The notes: generated by a model not told the origin, from the sequence alone. A stretch of 15,534 nucleotides of DNA from Ruminococcus sp. UBA7477 (GCA_002479715.1 DLOT01000006.1:94187-109720), one strand, 5' to 3'; counted from the stretch's first letter, positions 7,328-14,957 are shown. Program-made: numbers and translations.

Positions 7328-8161
7328 TCACGCCTTAAAGCCGTAAACAACTCTGAAAATGCCGCACATATCCTTTATAAACCGGACGTTTTCAAATCCC
7401 AGCTGTATCATCGCTCCCGAAACGTCATCCTCCTGCCCTGCACCTATTTCATAGCAGAGCATTCCTCCCGGTCTGAGCGAAGGCTCCCAAAGGCGGGTTA
7501 TCTCGCTGTAAAAGTCAAGCCCGTCCTCTCCGCCGTAAAGCGCTTCACTCGGTTCAAAGCTCACCTGTTTTTGCAGATTTTTCATATCCTTGCCTGTCAG
7601 ATACGGAGGATTGCTGACGACAAAATCCAGGTCGTGAAATTCGTCGGCTGTCTGCATAAGCAATACATCGGCAAGCATCGGCTTGGCTCTGCTCTTATTG
7701 AGCGCTATGTTTTTGGTCAGATATCGGAATGCCTTGCTTTGCTTTTCAATCAGAGTAATGTCGCAGCCGAGCTGCTTTTCAAGCGCAATACCTATGCAGC
7801 CGCTGCCGGCACACAGATCAACTCCCCGAAGCCCTCTCCGCCCCTTGAAGTATTCAGCGACAAACTCGACAAGGGTCTCTGTATCCTGCCTTGGGATCAG
7901 AACCCCCTCGCCTACAACAAAGGGCAGACCGTAAAACTCCCATTTCCCCAGCAAATACTGCAACGGATAGCCTTCGGCGCACCGATGCGCGACCCCGCGT
8001 ATCCGTGACTCTGTTTTTTCGTCCACCGGCTCATCGCTGCTATGTAATATGCAATCATCACCGAAAACATCCTCAAAAATGCACCTTGCATCGAACTGTG
8101 CGGAGTCTCGGTCCTTCAGGATCTCCATGCAGTCCCTGAAAAGCTCTCTGCGGCTTACCAT
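7328..8161 (-). CDS. prmC: Peptide chain release factor N5-glutamine methyltransferase
   Basis: A 277-residue SAM-dependent methyltransferase that methylates the glutamine of the GGQ motif in release factors RF1 and RF2. The N-terminal helical substrate domain (about 1-85) is followed by a Rossmann methyltransferase fold. The SAM-binding motif is DLCAGSGCIGIA (115-126), and NPPY (184-187) is the hallmark that positions the glutamine amide. PRQDTE (90-95) corresponds to the usual PRPDTE. Length is normal. The ATG overlaps the end of the DUF1385 gene by seven bases, so the two are translationally coupled. In many clostridia this pair sits next to prfA and rpmE; here neither is present, and prmC ends its operon just before the recA promoter. 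Confidence 0.96.
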   Translation of the reverse strand: MVSRRELFRDCMEILKDRDSAQFDARCIFEDVFGDDCILHSSDEPVDEKTESRIRGVAHRCAEGYPLQYLLGKWEFYGLPFVVGEGVLIPRQDTETLVEFVAEYFKGRRGLRGVDLCAGSGCIGIALEKQLGCDITLIEKQSKAFRYLTKNIALNKSRAKPMLADVLLMQTADEFHDLDFVVSNPPYLTGKDMKNLQKQVSFEPSEALYGGEDGLDFYSEITRLWEPSLRPGGMLCYEIGAGQEDDVSGAMIQLGFENVRFIKDMCGIFRVVYGFKA

Positions 8162-9114
8162 CTGTCTTCCTCCGTGTCATTCGGAATTACTGCTTTCAAA
8201 GCCTCAATGGCGCACTCCATCTGACTTGGATCCGGTTCTTTGGTCGTTATCCTCTGAAGCCACAGCCCCGGCGCTGAGAACATACGGGTGAAGGCGTTAT
8301 CATATCTGCCTGCCAGACGGATAAACTCATATCCCACTCCCACTATAACGGGAAGGAGCGGAAGCTTGCAGGCCATTCTGAGGAAGATATTATCCCATGG
8401 GAGCTGCAAAACAGAAAAAACGATAATACTGAGAAAAAGGATTATGAAAATAAAGCTTGTTCCGCAGCGCGGATGGAAGCGTGTGTGATCTTTGACATTC
8501 TCCACAGTCAGCTCCTCCCCTGCCTCATAGCAGGCGATGGTTTTATGCTCGGCGCCGTGATACTCAAAAGTCCGGCGCATATCGGGCATAAGGCTGCAAA
8601 GCCACATATATAGAACGAAGATCAGTATCTTCACAATTCCCTCGATTATCGTCTTGACTATCCTGTTGAGCGGAACAGCCATGCCTATCAGCTTTGTTAT
8701 CCCGGCAGGGACCAGCATGAACAAAACGATCGCCAGCCCGACGCCCAGAATGACTCCGACCGTCGAAACGACAGGCATCAGCTTGTCGCCCAGCTTATCG
8801 TCAAGCCATTTTTCAAACCTTGACTGCGGCTCGTCCTCCAGTCCGCTGACAGACTTGTCTGCCGACTTGGACAGACATTTATAGCCCTCTGCAAGTGAGA
8901 TCGCAAAATTAAATATCCCTCTCAAAAACGGCACTTTCCTGTACCACGGAGTATTTCTTCCGTTTTTTATGTCCCAGCTTTCTAAATCAAGCTCGCCGTT
9001 CGGCAATCGGCAGACCATCGCGGTTTTATAAAGGCCGCGCATCATAACTCCCTCGATAAGAGCCTGTCCGCCTATCTTTGATTTAAACTTTGGGGTCTCC
9101 TTCGGACTGCTCAT
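8155..9114 (-). CDS. DUF1385 family membrane protein (YqhQ-like)
   Basis: A 319-residue protein of the DUF1385 family, whose biochemical function I do not know. Family motifs in order: GGQALIEGVMMRG near the N-terminus (about 16-28), PFLRGIFNFAISL (about 63-75), EYHGAEHKTIACYEAGE (about 185-201), RFHPRCGTSFIF (about 214-225), and PGLWLQRITTKEPDPSQ near the end. The conserved His/Glu/Cys residues in the central motifs look like a possible metal site. Four to five hydrophobic segments lie at about 110-180 and 223-262. The frame is open to an ATG at 9135; I prefer the ATG at 9114 because AAGGA stands 9 bases before it. It then overlaps the sensor kinase gene by 32 bases, and its 3' end overlaps prmC by seven. 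Confidence 0.9.
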   Translation of the reverse strand: MSSPKETPKFKSKIGGQALIEGVMMRGLYKTAMVCRLPNGELDLESWDIKNGRNTPWYRKVPFLRGIFNFAISLAEGYKCLSKSADKSVSGLEDEPQSRFEKWLDDKLGDKLMPVVSTVGVILGVGLAIVLFMLVPAGITKLIGMAVPLNRIVKTIIEGIVKILIFVLYMWLCSLMPDMRRTFEYHGAEHKTIACYEAGEELTVENVKDHTRFHPRCGTSFIFIILFLSIIVFSVLQLPWDNIFLRMACKLPLLPVIVGVGYEFIRLAGRYDNAFTRMFSAPGLWLQRITTKEPDPSQMECAIEALKAVIPNDTEEDRW

Positions 9115-10615
9115 AAAGCGTCTTCCTTTCATCATCTGTTTCCGTTGTTATCAGCTCGACATTGACAGTTTCGTTTTTGTCGCTCTTTGAATGCTTTTTG
9201 CCCTTATCCACTGTAGGCAGAGTTATCATGACTGTCGTTCCGACGCCCAGCTCGCTCTTAATAGTCAACGTTCCGCCGTGCATACGGATGATCTCATCCG
9301 CAACCGCCAATCCGATACCTGAGCCGCGTCTTGTCTGATTGGCCTTGAAAAACTTTGTCTTGACCTTCGGCAGATCCTCCGCCGAGATCCCGATGCCGTT
9401 ATCCGAGACCGAAACAACGATATCCCCGTCCTCCTCGTAGGCCTCGACAGAAACTGTCGCGCTGGCGTCAGAGTATTTTATAGCATTGTCAACGATATTG
9501 ATAAACACCTGCTTTAGCCTGTTTTTGTCGCCGTAGACAAACGGGAGCATCTCCGGCTCATAGTATTGCAAAGTCATATTCAGCTTTTTTGCACGCTCCT
9601 GATAGATAAGCACGGTTTCTCCAAGCTCCGCCAAAAGGTCCATCGTCGCCATGTTGAGCAGAAGTCTGCCGTCCTGTATGCGCGAAAAGTCGAGAAGCTC
9701 CTCGACCATATCCGAAAGCCTCTGGGTCTCGTTTATGATGACCTGTATTCCCTTTTCGACGGTCGCCTTGTCATCGCTCATCGTAAGAAGCGTTTCGCTC
9801 CACCCCTTTATAGCGGTCAGCGGGGTGCGCAGCTCATGAGAAACGGAAGATATGAACTCGTTTTTCATAGCCTCGGTGTTGGAAAGCTCGGTTGCCATAT
9901 AGTTGATACTGTCGCAAAGCTCGCCGATCTCATCGTTGGTATTGTTCTCAAGCCTTTGCGAAAAGTCGCCGACGGCAATACATCTCGCAAAGGTGTTTAC
10001 TTTTTTGAGCGGGTAAACTATCGAGCGGACAAAAAACCTTCCGGTGAAGATCATAAGCGCAACGATCGCAACGAAAAACAAAGTAAGCATTCCGACGATA
10101 ACAAAGATCTGCCTGTTTATGTTATCCATGGAAACGACCATTCTCAGCGCCTGAAACTCGCTTCCCAGAGGGGCTATCATAACGGTGTACGCCAGTATTT
10201 TCTCTCCCGACGCTGTTTTCGACTCGGCGAACGCCGAACCGGTCTGAGATGATTTTGCCTTATCAAAATCGCTCATCTCGACATCGGCAGTGGGCGAAAA
10301 TCCCGAAGACGTCAGCGCAATTCCCCCATCGAGGTTGATGACCATAAGCTCTATCTGACTTTTGTACTCATAGTTTTCGACCAGGGCACGTATCTCGGAA
10401 TTATAGTTGGTCTGCTGGTCGCCTGCATAGCGATTGACGGCACTTGTAATAATACTCATTTTATTGGCTAAATACTGCTGAGCCGAGGTGTAGTAGTAGT
10501 ACCTTATCAAAACTCCCGCAACAATATCTATGATAAGAAGAATGACAATAACAACGCCGAGATTGTTGACAGCCCAGCGAGTGGTTATGCTGTTTTTTCT
10601 CACATTAAGCGACAA
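9083..10615 (-). CDS. HAMP-domain sensor histidine kinase
   Basis: A 510-residue membrane sensor kinase. Domains: transmembrane helix about 18-38; extracytoplasmic sensor region about 39-168, with a Cache/PAS-like ending (ELMVINLDGGIALTSSGF); second helix about 169-191; HAMP about 192-245; HisKA with SVSHELRTP, phospho-acceptor His260; HATPase with the N box NIVDNAIKY (Asn377), G1 DNGIGI (405-410) and G2 GSGIGLA (431-437). A charged tail of about 40 residues follows the catalytic domain (after 470) and is longer than usual. The start is TTG at 10615: AAAGGGG lies 8 bases before it and an in-frame TGA two codons upstream excludes a longer protein. It follows its response regulator by 40 bases. 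The family resembles PhoR/ResE/WalK kinases; the signal is unknown. Confidence 0.94.
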   Translation of the reverse strand: MSLNVRKNSITTRWAVNNLGVVIVILLIIDIVAGVLIRYYYYTSAQQYLANKMSIITSAVNRYAGDQQTNYNSEIRALVENYEYKSQIELMVINLDGGIALTSSGFSPTADVEMSDFDKAKSSQTGSAFAESKTASGEKILAYTVMIAPLGSEFQALRMVVSMDNINRQIFVIVGMLTLFFVAIVALMIFTGRFFVRSIVYPLKKVNTFARCIAVGDFSQRLENNTNDEIGELCDSINYMATELSNTEAMKNEFISSVSHELRTPLTAIKGWSETLLTMSDDKATVEKGIQVIINETQRLSDMVEELLDFSRIQDGRLLLNMATMDLLAELGETVLIYQERAKKLNMTLQYYEPEMLPFVYGDKNRLKQVFINIVDNAIKYSDASATVSVEAYEEDGDIVVSVSDNGIGISAEDLPKVKTKFFKANQTRRGSGIGLAVADEIIRMHGGTLTIKSELGVGTTVMITLPTVDKGKKHSKSDKNETVNVELITTETDDERKTLYEQSEGDPKV

Positions 10616-10655
10616 TGCTCATTCCCCTTTCACATAGTTTGAAAAAGCGGCAGGA

Positions 10656-11360
10656 TCAGCCGGCGGGCGCGCTCCACTTGTATCCGTAGCCCCATATGGT
10701 CAGAATATACTGAGGGTTTGACGGCTCGCTTTCGATCTTCATTCTTATGCGTCTTATATTCACGTCAACGATCTTGTCGTCTCCGTAGTATGAATCTCCC
10801 CAAATGTGGTTAAGTATGCTGGTACGGTCGAGGGCAGTGTTCTGGTTTTTGAAAAAATACTCCATTATCTGATACTCTACCTGAGTCAGATCTATCTGCT
10901 CGCCACCCCGGAAAAGTGTTCTGCTCTTGAGGTTGAGCGTAAACGGCCCCGAAACGATCGTCGCATCGGCTTCCGGCTTGGCATGGGTCATGGTAACTCT
11001 GCGGCAGACCGCGTCAACTCTGGCGATAAGCTCTGATATCGAAAAGGGCTTTGTAATGTAGTCGTCAGCGCCGATCATAAGCGAAGAGACCTTATCCATC
11101 TCCTGAGATTTGGCAGAGAGCATTATTATACCCATAGTTTCGCTCTTTTCACGCAGCACCTTGCAGACCTGTATTCCGTCTATACCGGGCATCATAATAT
11201 CAAGCAGCGCAATATCAAAAGCTCCGCCGGCGCTGTCGAATGCCTTCAGCGCCTCCTCGCCGCAGTTGACGCTCACAACGTCATATCCGCTTCTTTTTAG
11301 GTTGAGAACAACAAATTCCCTGATGGAGTCCTCATCCTCGCATACAAGTATTCTTCTCAT
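10656..11360 (-). CDS. OmpR/PhoB-type response regulator
   Basis: A 234-residue two-component transcription factor. The receiver domain (about 1-118) has the acidic pair Glu9/Asp10, phospho-acceptor Asp54 (ALLDIMMPGIDG), Ser82 in the Thr/Ser switch position and Lys104 (ITKPFS). The C-terminal winged helix (about 135-231) ends with the typical recognition helix and wing VDVNIRRIRMKIE...ILTIWGYGYKW. All catalytic residues are present. AAGGAG stands 11 bases before the ATG. The gene lies 21 bases after the lipoprotein gene and 40 bases before the kinase, so the kinase is its likely partner. Which promoters it controls cannot be read from the protein; the inverted repeats near 12793-12851 are a possible autoregulatory target. 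Confidence 0.96.
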   Translation of the reverse strand: MRRILVCEDEDSIREFVVLNLKRSGYDVVSVNCGEEALKAFDSAGGAFDIALLDIMMPGIDGIQVCKVLREKSETMGIIMLSAKSQEMDKVSSLMIGADDYITKPFSISELIARVDAVCRRVTMTHAKPEADATIVSGPFTLNLKSRTLFRGGEQIDLTQVEYQIMEYFFKNQNTALDRTSILNHIWGDSYYGDDKIVDVNIRRIRMKIESEPSNPQYILTIWGYGYKWSAPAG

Positions 11361-11381
11361 ATTAATCTCAGCTCCTTTGCT

Positions 11382-12704
11382 TTATCCCACCAAATAAAAA
11401 TTACTCTTGACCTGTGCCAGCGACGGCACCATTTTGTTTCGGTTATTCTCAGACAGCTTCACCATATAGTCTATCTGACCTTCCGAAGTTATCCTGATAT
11501 ATCCCCGTTCCCTGTAGCTGTCGGTATCGTTCCTCTGGCAAACGGTTATTCTCATAAGCTCTGCGGTGGAGTTTTCAAGGCTGTCCGCATAAAGATAGAA
11601 AACCGCCTCGCCCGTTAAAGAGTCCTTTTTGACCGTGACCTTTCCAAGCCAGCTTTCGTCAAAATCATACATATATCCGTTTGCTATCGAATAAAAGCCA
11701 CTCAGCTTAGGGGTGAACCTGTAAAAGTCCTCATAGGCGCTCCAGGTCGTGATATACAGCTGCTCCTCAGACGGCAGCTGCTCATAGCCCGTCATAACAG
11801 TTACCGTCGGGATCTCGATAATGCCGTCGTTGTCAACATCCGCGCAGTAGTAGCCGTCAGGCCGCAGCGTCTGCGACAGAAGTCTCTCGCCTATCTGTGC
11901 CGGCGGATTCTGCAAAGCGTCGTTTCTGTAGTATATAAACTCGGTCCTGATGTTCCCGTCGCCGTATGCGCTGTCGATAAAAAGCGCCTTGTTGCTTTCG
12001 GTCACCTTGCCCTTTATATATGCCGAGGCATACTGATACTGCGGCGACATACTTATGATATTCTCCTTGACTATCTCACTGCCTCTGGAATTCAGAACTG
12101 ATGCCGTTGCGGCTGTTCCCTCTCCGCCGGACTGAACTGTCACTATCTCGCTGAATCCGTCGTTGTTTATATCGATCGTTTCCATAACGCTGTAGGTGTC
12201 CTTAGCCTGAAGCTCCAGCCGACCGCCGGAATAGGAATAGACCTCCAGAACCTTATCGGTCATTGTGAGAGTTGTATATCCGACGATAACGTTCACTCTG
12301 CCGCTTCTGTCAAGCTGAGAAACGATAATTTTATCAACATCGGTCCCGGCGCCTGCCTGCTCATAAACGCACACCCATTTTCCGCTGTCGTTCTTGTCAA
12401 GAACGCAAAGCCTTATACCGCTGTTGTCCTTTGAAATATTATTGTATTCATAGAAAACGATAGCCTCGTCAGTCGGCTCATCGTCGATATTTGCGATAAG
12501 GAAAGCGCTTCGGTTATCGCCGCTTTTGGGATATTTAAGAGAAATGTCGTTGCCGACGCTCGCGATAAGCGTTTCATGTATCTCCTGCTGCTCCTGCGAC
12601 AGCTTGGGCGCCGAAAGAAGAGTATCGACGGTAAACGCGCCGAAAGAGCAGCCACTCAGCAAAAGCGCACAGCAGCACAGAAAGCACAAAATCAGACGTT
12701 TCAA
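11382..12704 (-). CDS. Lipoprotein with FG-GAP/VCBS-like repeats, upstream partner of a two-component system
   Basis: A 440-residue secreted lipoprotein not assigned to a named family. The signal peptide MKRLILCFLCCCALLLSGC ends in the lipobox LSGC, with Cys19 as the lipidated residue. The mature part has at least three, perhaps four, short repeats of the FG-GAP/VCBS type with Asp-rich loops: IANIDDEPTDEAIVF (70-84), IDINNDGFSEIVTV (177-190) and ADVDNDGIIEIPTV (288-301), plus a weaker one near 128-143. Such repeats usually form beta-propeller blades and can bind calcium. The start is TTG, 7 bases after GGGGGG, with an in-frame TGA a few codons upstream. It is the first gene of the unit with the response regulator and kinase, 21 bases away, suggesting a role in signal sensing outside the cell (inference). 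Confidence 0.88.
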   Translation of the reverse strand: MKRLILCFLCCCALLLSGCSFGAFTVDTLLSAPKLSQEQQEIHETLIASVGNDISLKYPKSGDNRSAFLIANIDDEPTDEAIVFYEYNNISKDNSGIRLCVLDKNDSGKWVCVYEQAGAGTDVDKIIVSQLDRSGRVNVIVGYTTLTMTDKVLEVYSYSGGRLELQAKDTYSVMETIDINNDGFSEIVTVQSGGEGTAATASVLNSRGSEIVKENIISMSPQYQYASAYIKGKVTESNKALFIDSAYGDGNIRTEFIYYRNDALQNPPAQIGERLLSQTLRPDGYYCADVDNDGIIEIPTVTVMTGYEQLPSEEQLYITTWSAYEDFYRFTPKLSGFYSIANGYMYDFDESWLGKVTVKKDSLTGEAVFYLYADSLENSTAELMRITVCQRNDTDSYRERGYIRITSEGQIDYMVKLSENNRNKMVPSLAQVKSNFYLVG

Positions 12705-12792
12705 CCCTTCGCCCCCCGATCAAACAAATAACCGAATGCCGACCGACCGCCGCTCTCTTTCAAAGCAGGAAACGGCGCGCTCTGTACACTCG

Positions 12793-12826
12793 GTTATATT
12801 ATAACATATTCCGCTTATTTTTTAAA
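12793..12826 (-). promoter_or_regulatory. Promoter of the lipoprotein/two-component/DUF1385/prmC operon
   Basis: Extended -10 TGTTATAAT with TATAAT at 12803-12798, and TTTAAA (12826-12821) as a four-of-six -35 at 17 bases. The -10 is part of the perfect palindrome GTTATA-A-TATAAC (12793-12805). The inferred start is near 12790, leaving a leader of about 86 bases before the TTG start codon. Confidence 0.6.
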
Positions 12827-12851
12827 GACCTTTACAAAAATAATTGCGGAA
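12809..12851. repeat. Long imperfect inverted repeat between citrate synthase and the lipoprotein gene
   Basis: On the minus strand TTCCGC-aa-TTATTTTT-g-TAAAG faces CTTTA-AAAAATAA-GCGGAA. All 19 bases of the 3' arm pair, with only a two-base and a one-base bulge in the other arm. The repeat begins a few bases after the citrate synthase stop codon and covers the -35 box of the next promoter. It may serve as the citrate synthase terminator, although on that strand it is not followed by a T-tract (on the plus strand it is followed by ATTTTTATC). Confidence 0.7.
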
Positions 12852-12855
12852 ATTT

Positions 12856-14199
12856 TTATCTTTCGCTCAGCGGCACATACTTTCTCTTTTTCAAGACCGA
12901 TTTATATGCGGGTCTTATGATCCTCTTACCGGTCACAAGCTCCTCAAATCTGTGCGCTGACCAGCCCGCCATACGCGAAACGGCAAAAAGCGGTGTGAAA
13001 AGCTCGGGCGGTATCCTGAGCATTCTGTACACAAGTCCCGAATACATATCGACATTTGCACACATGACCTTGCTGCTGCCCTTTTCCTCGGCAAAAACTA
13101 TCGGCGTCATCTTTTCAATATTGCGAAGCAAACCGAACTCCGCCTCAAACTCGGTGCCTTTGGCAAGCTTCTCCGCGTTCTCGCGAAGGATAACGGCTCT
13201 CGGGTCCGAGAGGGTATAGACCGCGTGGCCCATGCCGTAAATAAGGCCTGTGCCGTCGCCGACCTCTCTGCGGATAATTTTGCGGAGAAAATCAGCTACC
13301 TCGCCCTCACTGTCCCAGTGCTTGACATTTTCCTTTATAATATTCTGCATCTCCGTGACCTTGGCATTCGCTCCTCCGTGCCTATATCCCTTGAGCGATC
13401 CTATAGCAGCCGAATACGCAGCGTAAGGGTCGGTTCCGCTTGATGTAAGCACGCGGCAGGCGAAGGTAGAGTTGTTTCCTCCGCCATGCTCGGCATGGAG
13501 CATCAGCATAATATCCAGCATTTTTGCTTCTTCGTCGGTAAACTCTCTGTCGGGACGAATAGTCGAAAGTATGGACTCGGCTGTCGAATGAGATTTTATC
13601 AGTGGATGAAGGAACATACTTTTTCCGTCGTAATATCGGTTTTTGACCTGCCATGCCGAAACCATGATAGTCGGCATTTTTGCGATTATAGAGATAGCAG
13701 TCGCCATCTCATAGGCAGGGCTGTTTGATTCCGGCGCGTCATCATACGAATAAAGCGAAAGAACGCTTCTTCCCATTTTATTCATAATGTTGTTTGAAGG
13801 CGCTTTCAGTATCATATCCTCAAAGAAGTTCTCGGGCAGCTCGCGATTGGCGGCAAGAAGGTTTTTGAAAACCTCCAGCTCATTCACCGACGGCAGATCG
13901 CCCATGAGCAGCAGATACACGATCTCCTCATATCCGAACCGCTTTTCCTTGATGGCATTGCCTACCAAGTCGCGGATATTATAGCCGCGGTAGATAAGCT
14001 CGCCCTCAATGGGAGAACGTTCGCCCTCGCTTACCACATAGCCGTGAACGTTGCATATATTCGTCAGACCCGCGACAATGCCTGTTCCGTCAGCATTTCT
14101 CAAGCCTCGTTTTACTATGTAATTATCGAAAAGCTCCGGATTGATCGTATTGTTTTCTATAAACTTCTTGCAGAGCAAGTCAACTGCGGATTTATTCAT
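12856..14199 (-). CDS. gltA: Citrate synthase
   Basis: A 447-residue citrate synthase, condensing acetyl-CoA and oxaloacetate to citrate. The catalytic triad is visible: His274 (YRHGGAN), His325 (GMGHAVY) and Asp384 (NVDMYSG); Arg409 in SRMAGW is a substrate-binding arginine, and LHAEHGGGNNS (234-244) is the helix before the active site. The start is ATG at 14199, 7 bases after a perfect AGGAGG; the frame is open 13 codons further but without a better site. The gene stands alone: no aconitase or isocitrate dehydrogenase is nearby, so a role in glutamate supply rather than a full TCA cycle is likely (inference). A 2-methylcitrate synthase is less likely from the motifs but not excluded. It has its own promoter and a leader of about 70 bases. 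Confidence 0.95.
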   Translation of the reverse strand: MNKSAVDLLCKKFIENNTINPELFDNYIVKRGLRNADGTGIVAGLTNICNVHGYVVSEGERSPIEGELIYRGYNIRDLVGNAIKEKRFGYEEIVYLLLMGDLPSVNELEVFKNLLAANRELPENFFEDMILKAPSNNIMNKMGRSVLSLYSYDDAPESNSPAYEMATAISIIAKMPTIMVSAWQVKNRYYDGKSMFLHPLIKSHSTAESILSTIRPDREFTDEEAKMLDIMLMLHAEHGGGNNSTFACRVLTSSGTDPYAAYSAAIGSLKGYRHGGANAKVTEMQNIIKENVKHWDSEGEVADFLRKIIRREVGDGTGLIYGMGHAVYTLSDPRAVILRENAEKLAKGTEFEAEFGLLRNIEKMTPIVFAEEKGSSKVMCANVDMYSGLVYRMLRIPPELFTPLFAVSRMAGWSAHRFEELVTGKRIIRPAYKSVLKKRKYVPLSER

Positions 14200-14225
14200 A
14201 TTTTTTCCTCCTGTAGCTGTATTTT

Positions 14226-14253
14226 CGCCGCGCTGCATTCGGCGTCTGCCGCC
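14226..14253 (-). promoter_or_regulatory. Two mutually exclusive small hairpins in the citrate synthase leader
   Basis: In the leader RNA, GGCG (14253-14250) can pair with CGCC (14244-14241), or CGCCG (14244-14240) can pair with CGGCG (14230-14226). The shared CGCC makes the two stems alternatives. Both are short; a regulatory role is only a possibility. Confidence 0.3.
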
Positions 14254-14276
14254 TTACTCGGCAATAGTATCTTTTA

Positions 14277-14305
14277 ATTTTAACACATATCCGCCATATT
14301 GTCAA
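14277..14305 (-). promoter_or_regulatory. Citrate synthase promoter
   Basis: Perfect -35 TTGACA (14305-14300), 17-base spacer and TAAAAT (14282-14277), preceded by TGT as an extended -10. This is the strongest-looking promoter of the window. The inferred start is near 14270. Confidence 0.85.
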
Positions 14306-14310
14306 GCCCA

Positions 14311-14325
14311 GCAGCGTAACGCTGC
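14311..14325. repeat. Perfect palindrome just upstream of the citrate synthase promoter
   Basis: GCAGCG-TAA-CGCTGC, six-base arms and a three-base centre, ending five bases before the -35 box. Its place suggests an operator for an activator or repressor, but it could also be an ordinary hairpin; it has no T-tract. Confidence 0.55.
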
Positions 14326-14387
14326 ACCAACAGCCGCCTTGCCGAACGTAGATTAGTAAGAAAGATAGCTTGACGGCGTATCATTTA

Positions 14388-14416
14388 AAATCAAACCAAA
14401 CGCTTGCGTTTGATTT
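14388..14416 (-). terminator. Probable intrinsic terminator of the VanZ-like gene
   Basis: Starting a few bases after the stop codon, the minus strand has CAAACGC-AA-GCGTTTG followed by GTTTGATTTTAAAT, a stem of seven pairs with a T-rich tail. An alternative wider stem uses AAATCAAAC and GTTTGATTT (nine perfect pairs). The second is symmetrical, so it may also act on the opposite strand. Confidence 0.6.
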
Positions 14417-14419
14417 CCC

Positions 14420-14908
14420 TTATAATTTTATGATTTTTCTACATCTGAATTTTACGACAGCAAGCGTTATCAGATAAACAGCTCCCGCTCCGAGCAGTGC
14501 TCCGCAGAGATCTATCGCAACATCGCCGATCTGTCCGCTTCTGCCGGCAACAAAGGTCTGGTGAAACTCATCGGACAACGCAAAAACAAAAGAATATCCG
14601 AGGGCGAAAAGAAACGCCTTTCTGATCTTTGCCGAGATCAGTGTAAGACATGAAAGAGTGCTTAAAAGCGCATAGGAGCAAAAATGCGCCGTCTTGCGGA
14701 CAAAAAACTGCATCCCGTCGATCCTCTCCTGCTGCTGTGTTACTGACAGCTCATCGAAATCTTTGTCAAACACATCCAGCAAAAATCGGCAGACCGCCTC
14801 GCTTTTTCCGCCCGACTGCTCGCCGTTATCCGACGAAAACGAAAATATCGCTGCGCTCCATGCCAATGTCAAAGCCAGCAAAGCGACTGTCACCGCTCTT
14901 ATCCTCAT
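14420..14908 (-). CDS. VanZ-like family membrane protein
   Basis: A 162-residue membrane protein of the VanZ-like family. The signatures are WSAAIFSFSS in the first helix (17-26), RKTAHFCSYALL (71-82) and DEFHQTFVAGRSGQIGDVAID (113-133), with the conserved His75 and His116. About four hydrophobic helices (7-25, 72-92, 97-112, 130-152) surround a hydrophilic extracytoplasmic loop at 26-66. VanZ itself gives low-level teicoplanin resistance, but most family members have no proven role and should not be read as resistance genes. The ATG follows GGGAGAG at about 8 bases. It diverges from the Lnt-like gene with 49 bases between the starts, and ends at a likely terminator before citrate synthase. 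Confidence 0.88.
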   Translation of the reverse strand: MRIRAVTVALLALTLAWSAAIFSFSSDNGEQSGGKSEAVCRFLLDVFDKDFDELSVTQQQERIDGMQFFVRKTAHFCSYALLSTLSCLTLISAKIRKAFLFALGYSFVFALSDEFHQTFVAGRSGQIGDVAIDLCGALLGAGAVYLITLAVVKFRCRKIIKL

Positions 14909-14957
14909 AATAACACTCTCCCTGAATTGATCTTTAGTTTCGGGGCAAAATAGGTTT
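14909..14957. other. Divergent intergenic region between the VanZ-like and Lnt-like genes
   Basis: Only 49 bases separate two divergent start codons. It holds a good ribosome binding site for the VanZ-like gene (GGGAGAG on the minus strand) and a weak one for the plus-strand gene. I see no convincing -35/-10 pair on either strand, so at least one promoter may lie inside the opposite coding sequence. Confidence 0.5.

Noticed and set aside
14420..14908. Glycopeptide resistance locus (VanZ-like gene near a two-component system)
   Set aside because: No vanH/A/X genes; the kinase and regulator are separated from the VanZ-like gene by a terminator and citrate synthase; the VanZ-like family is broad and mostly unrelated to resistance.
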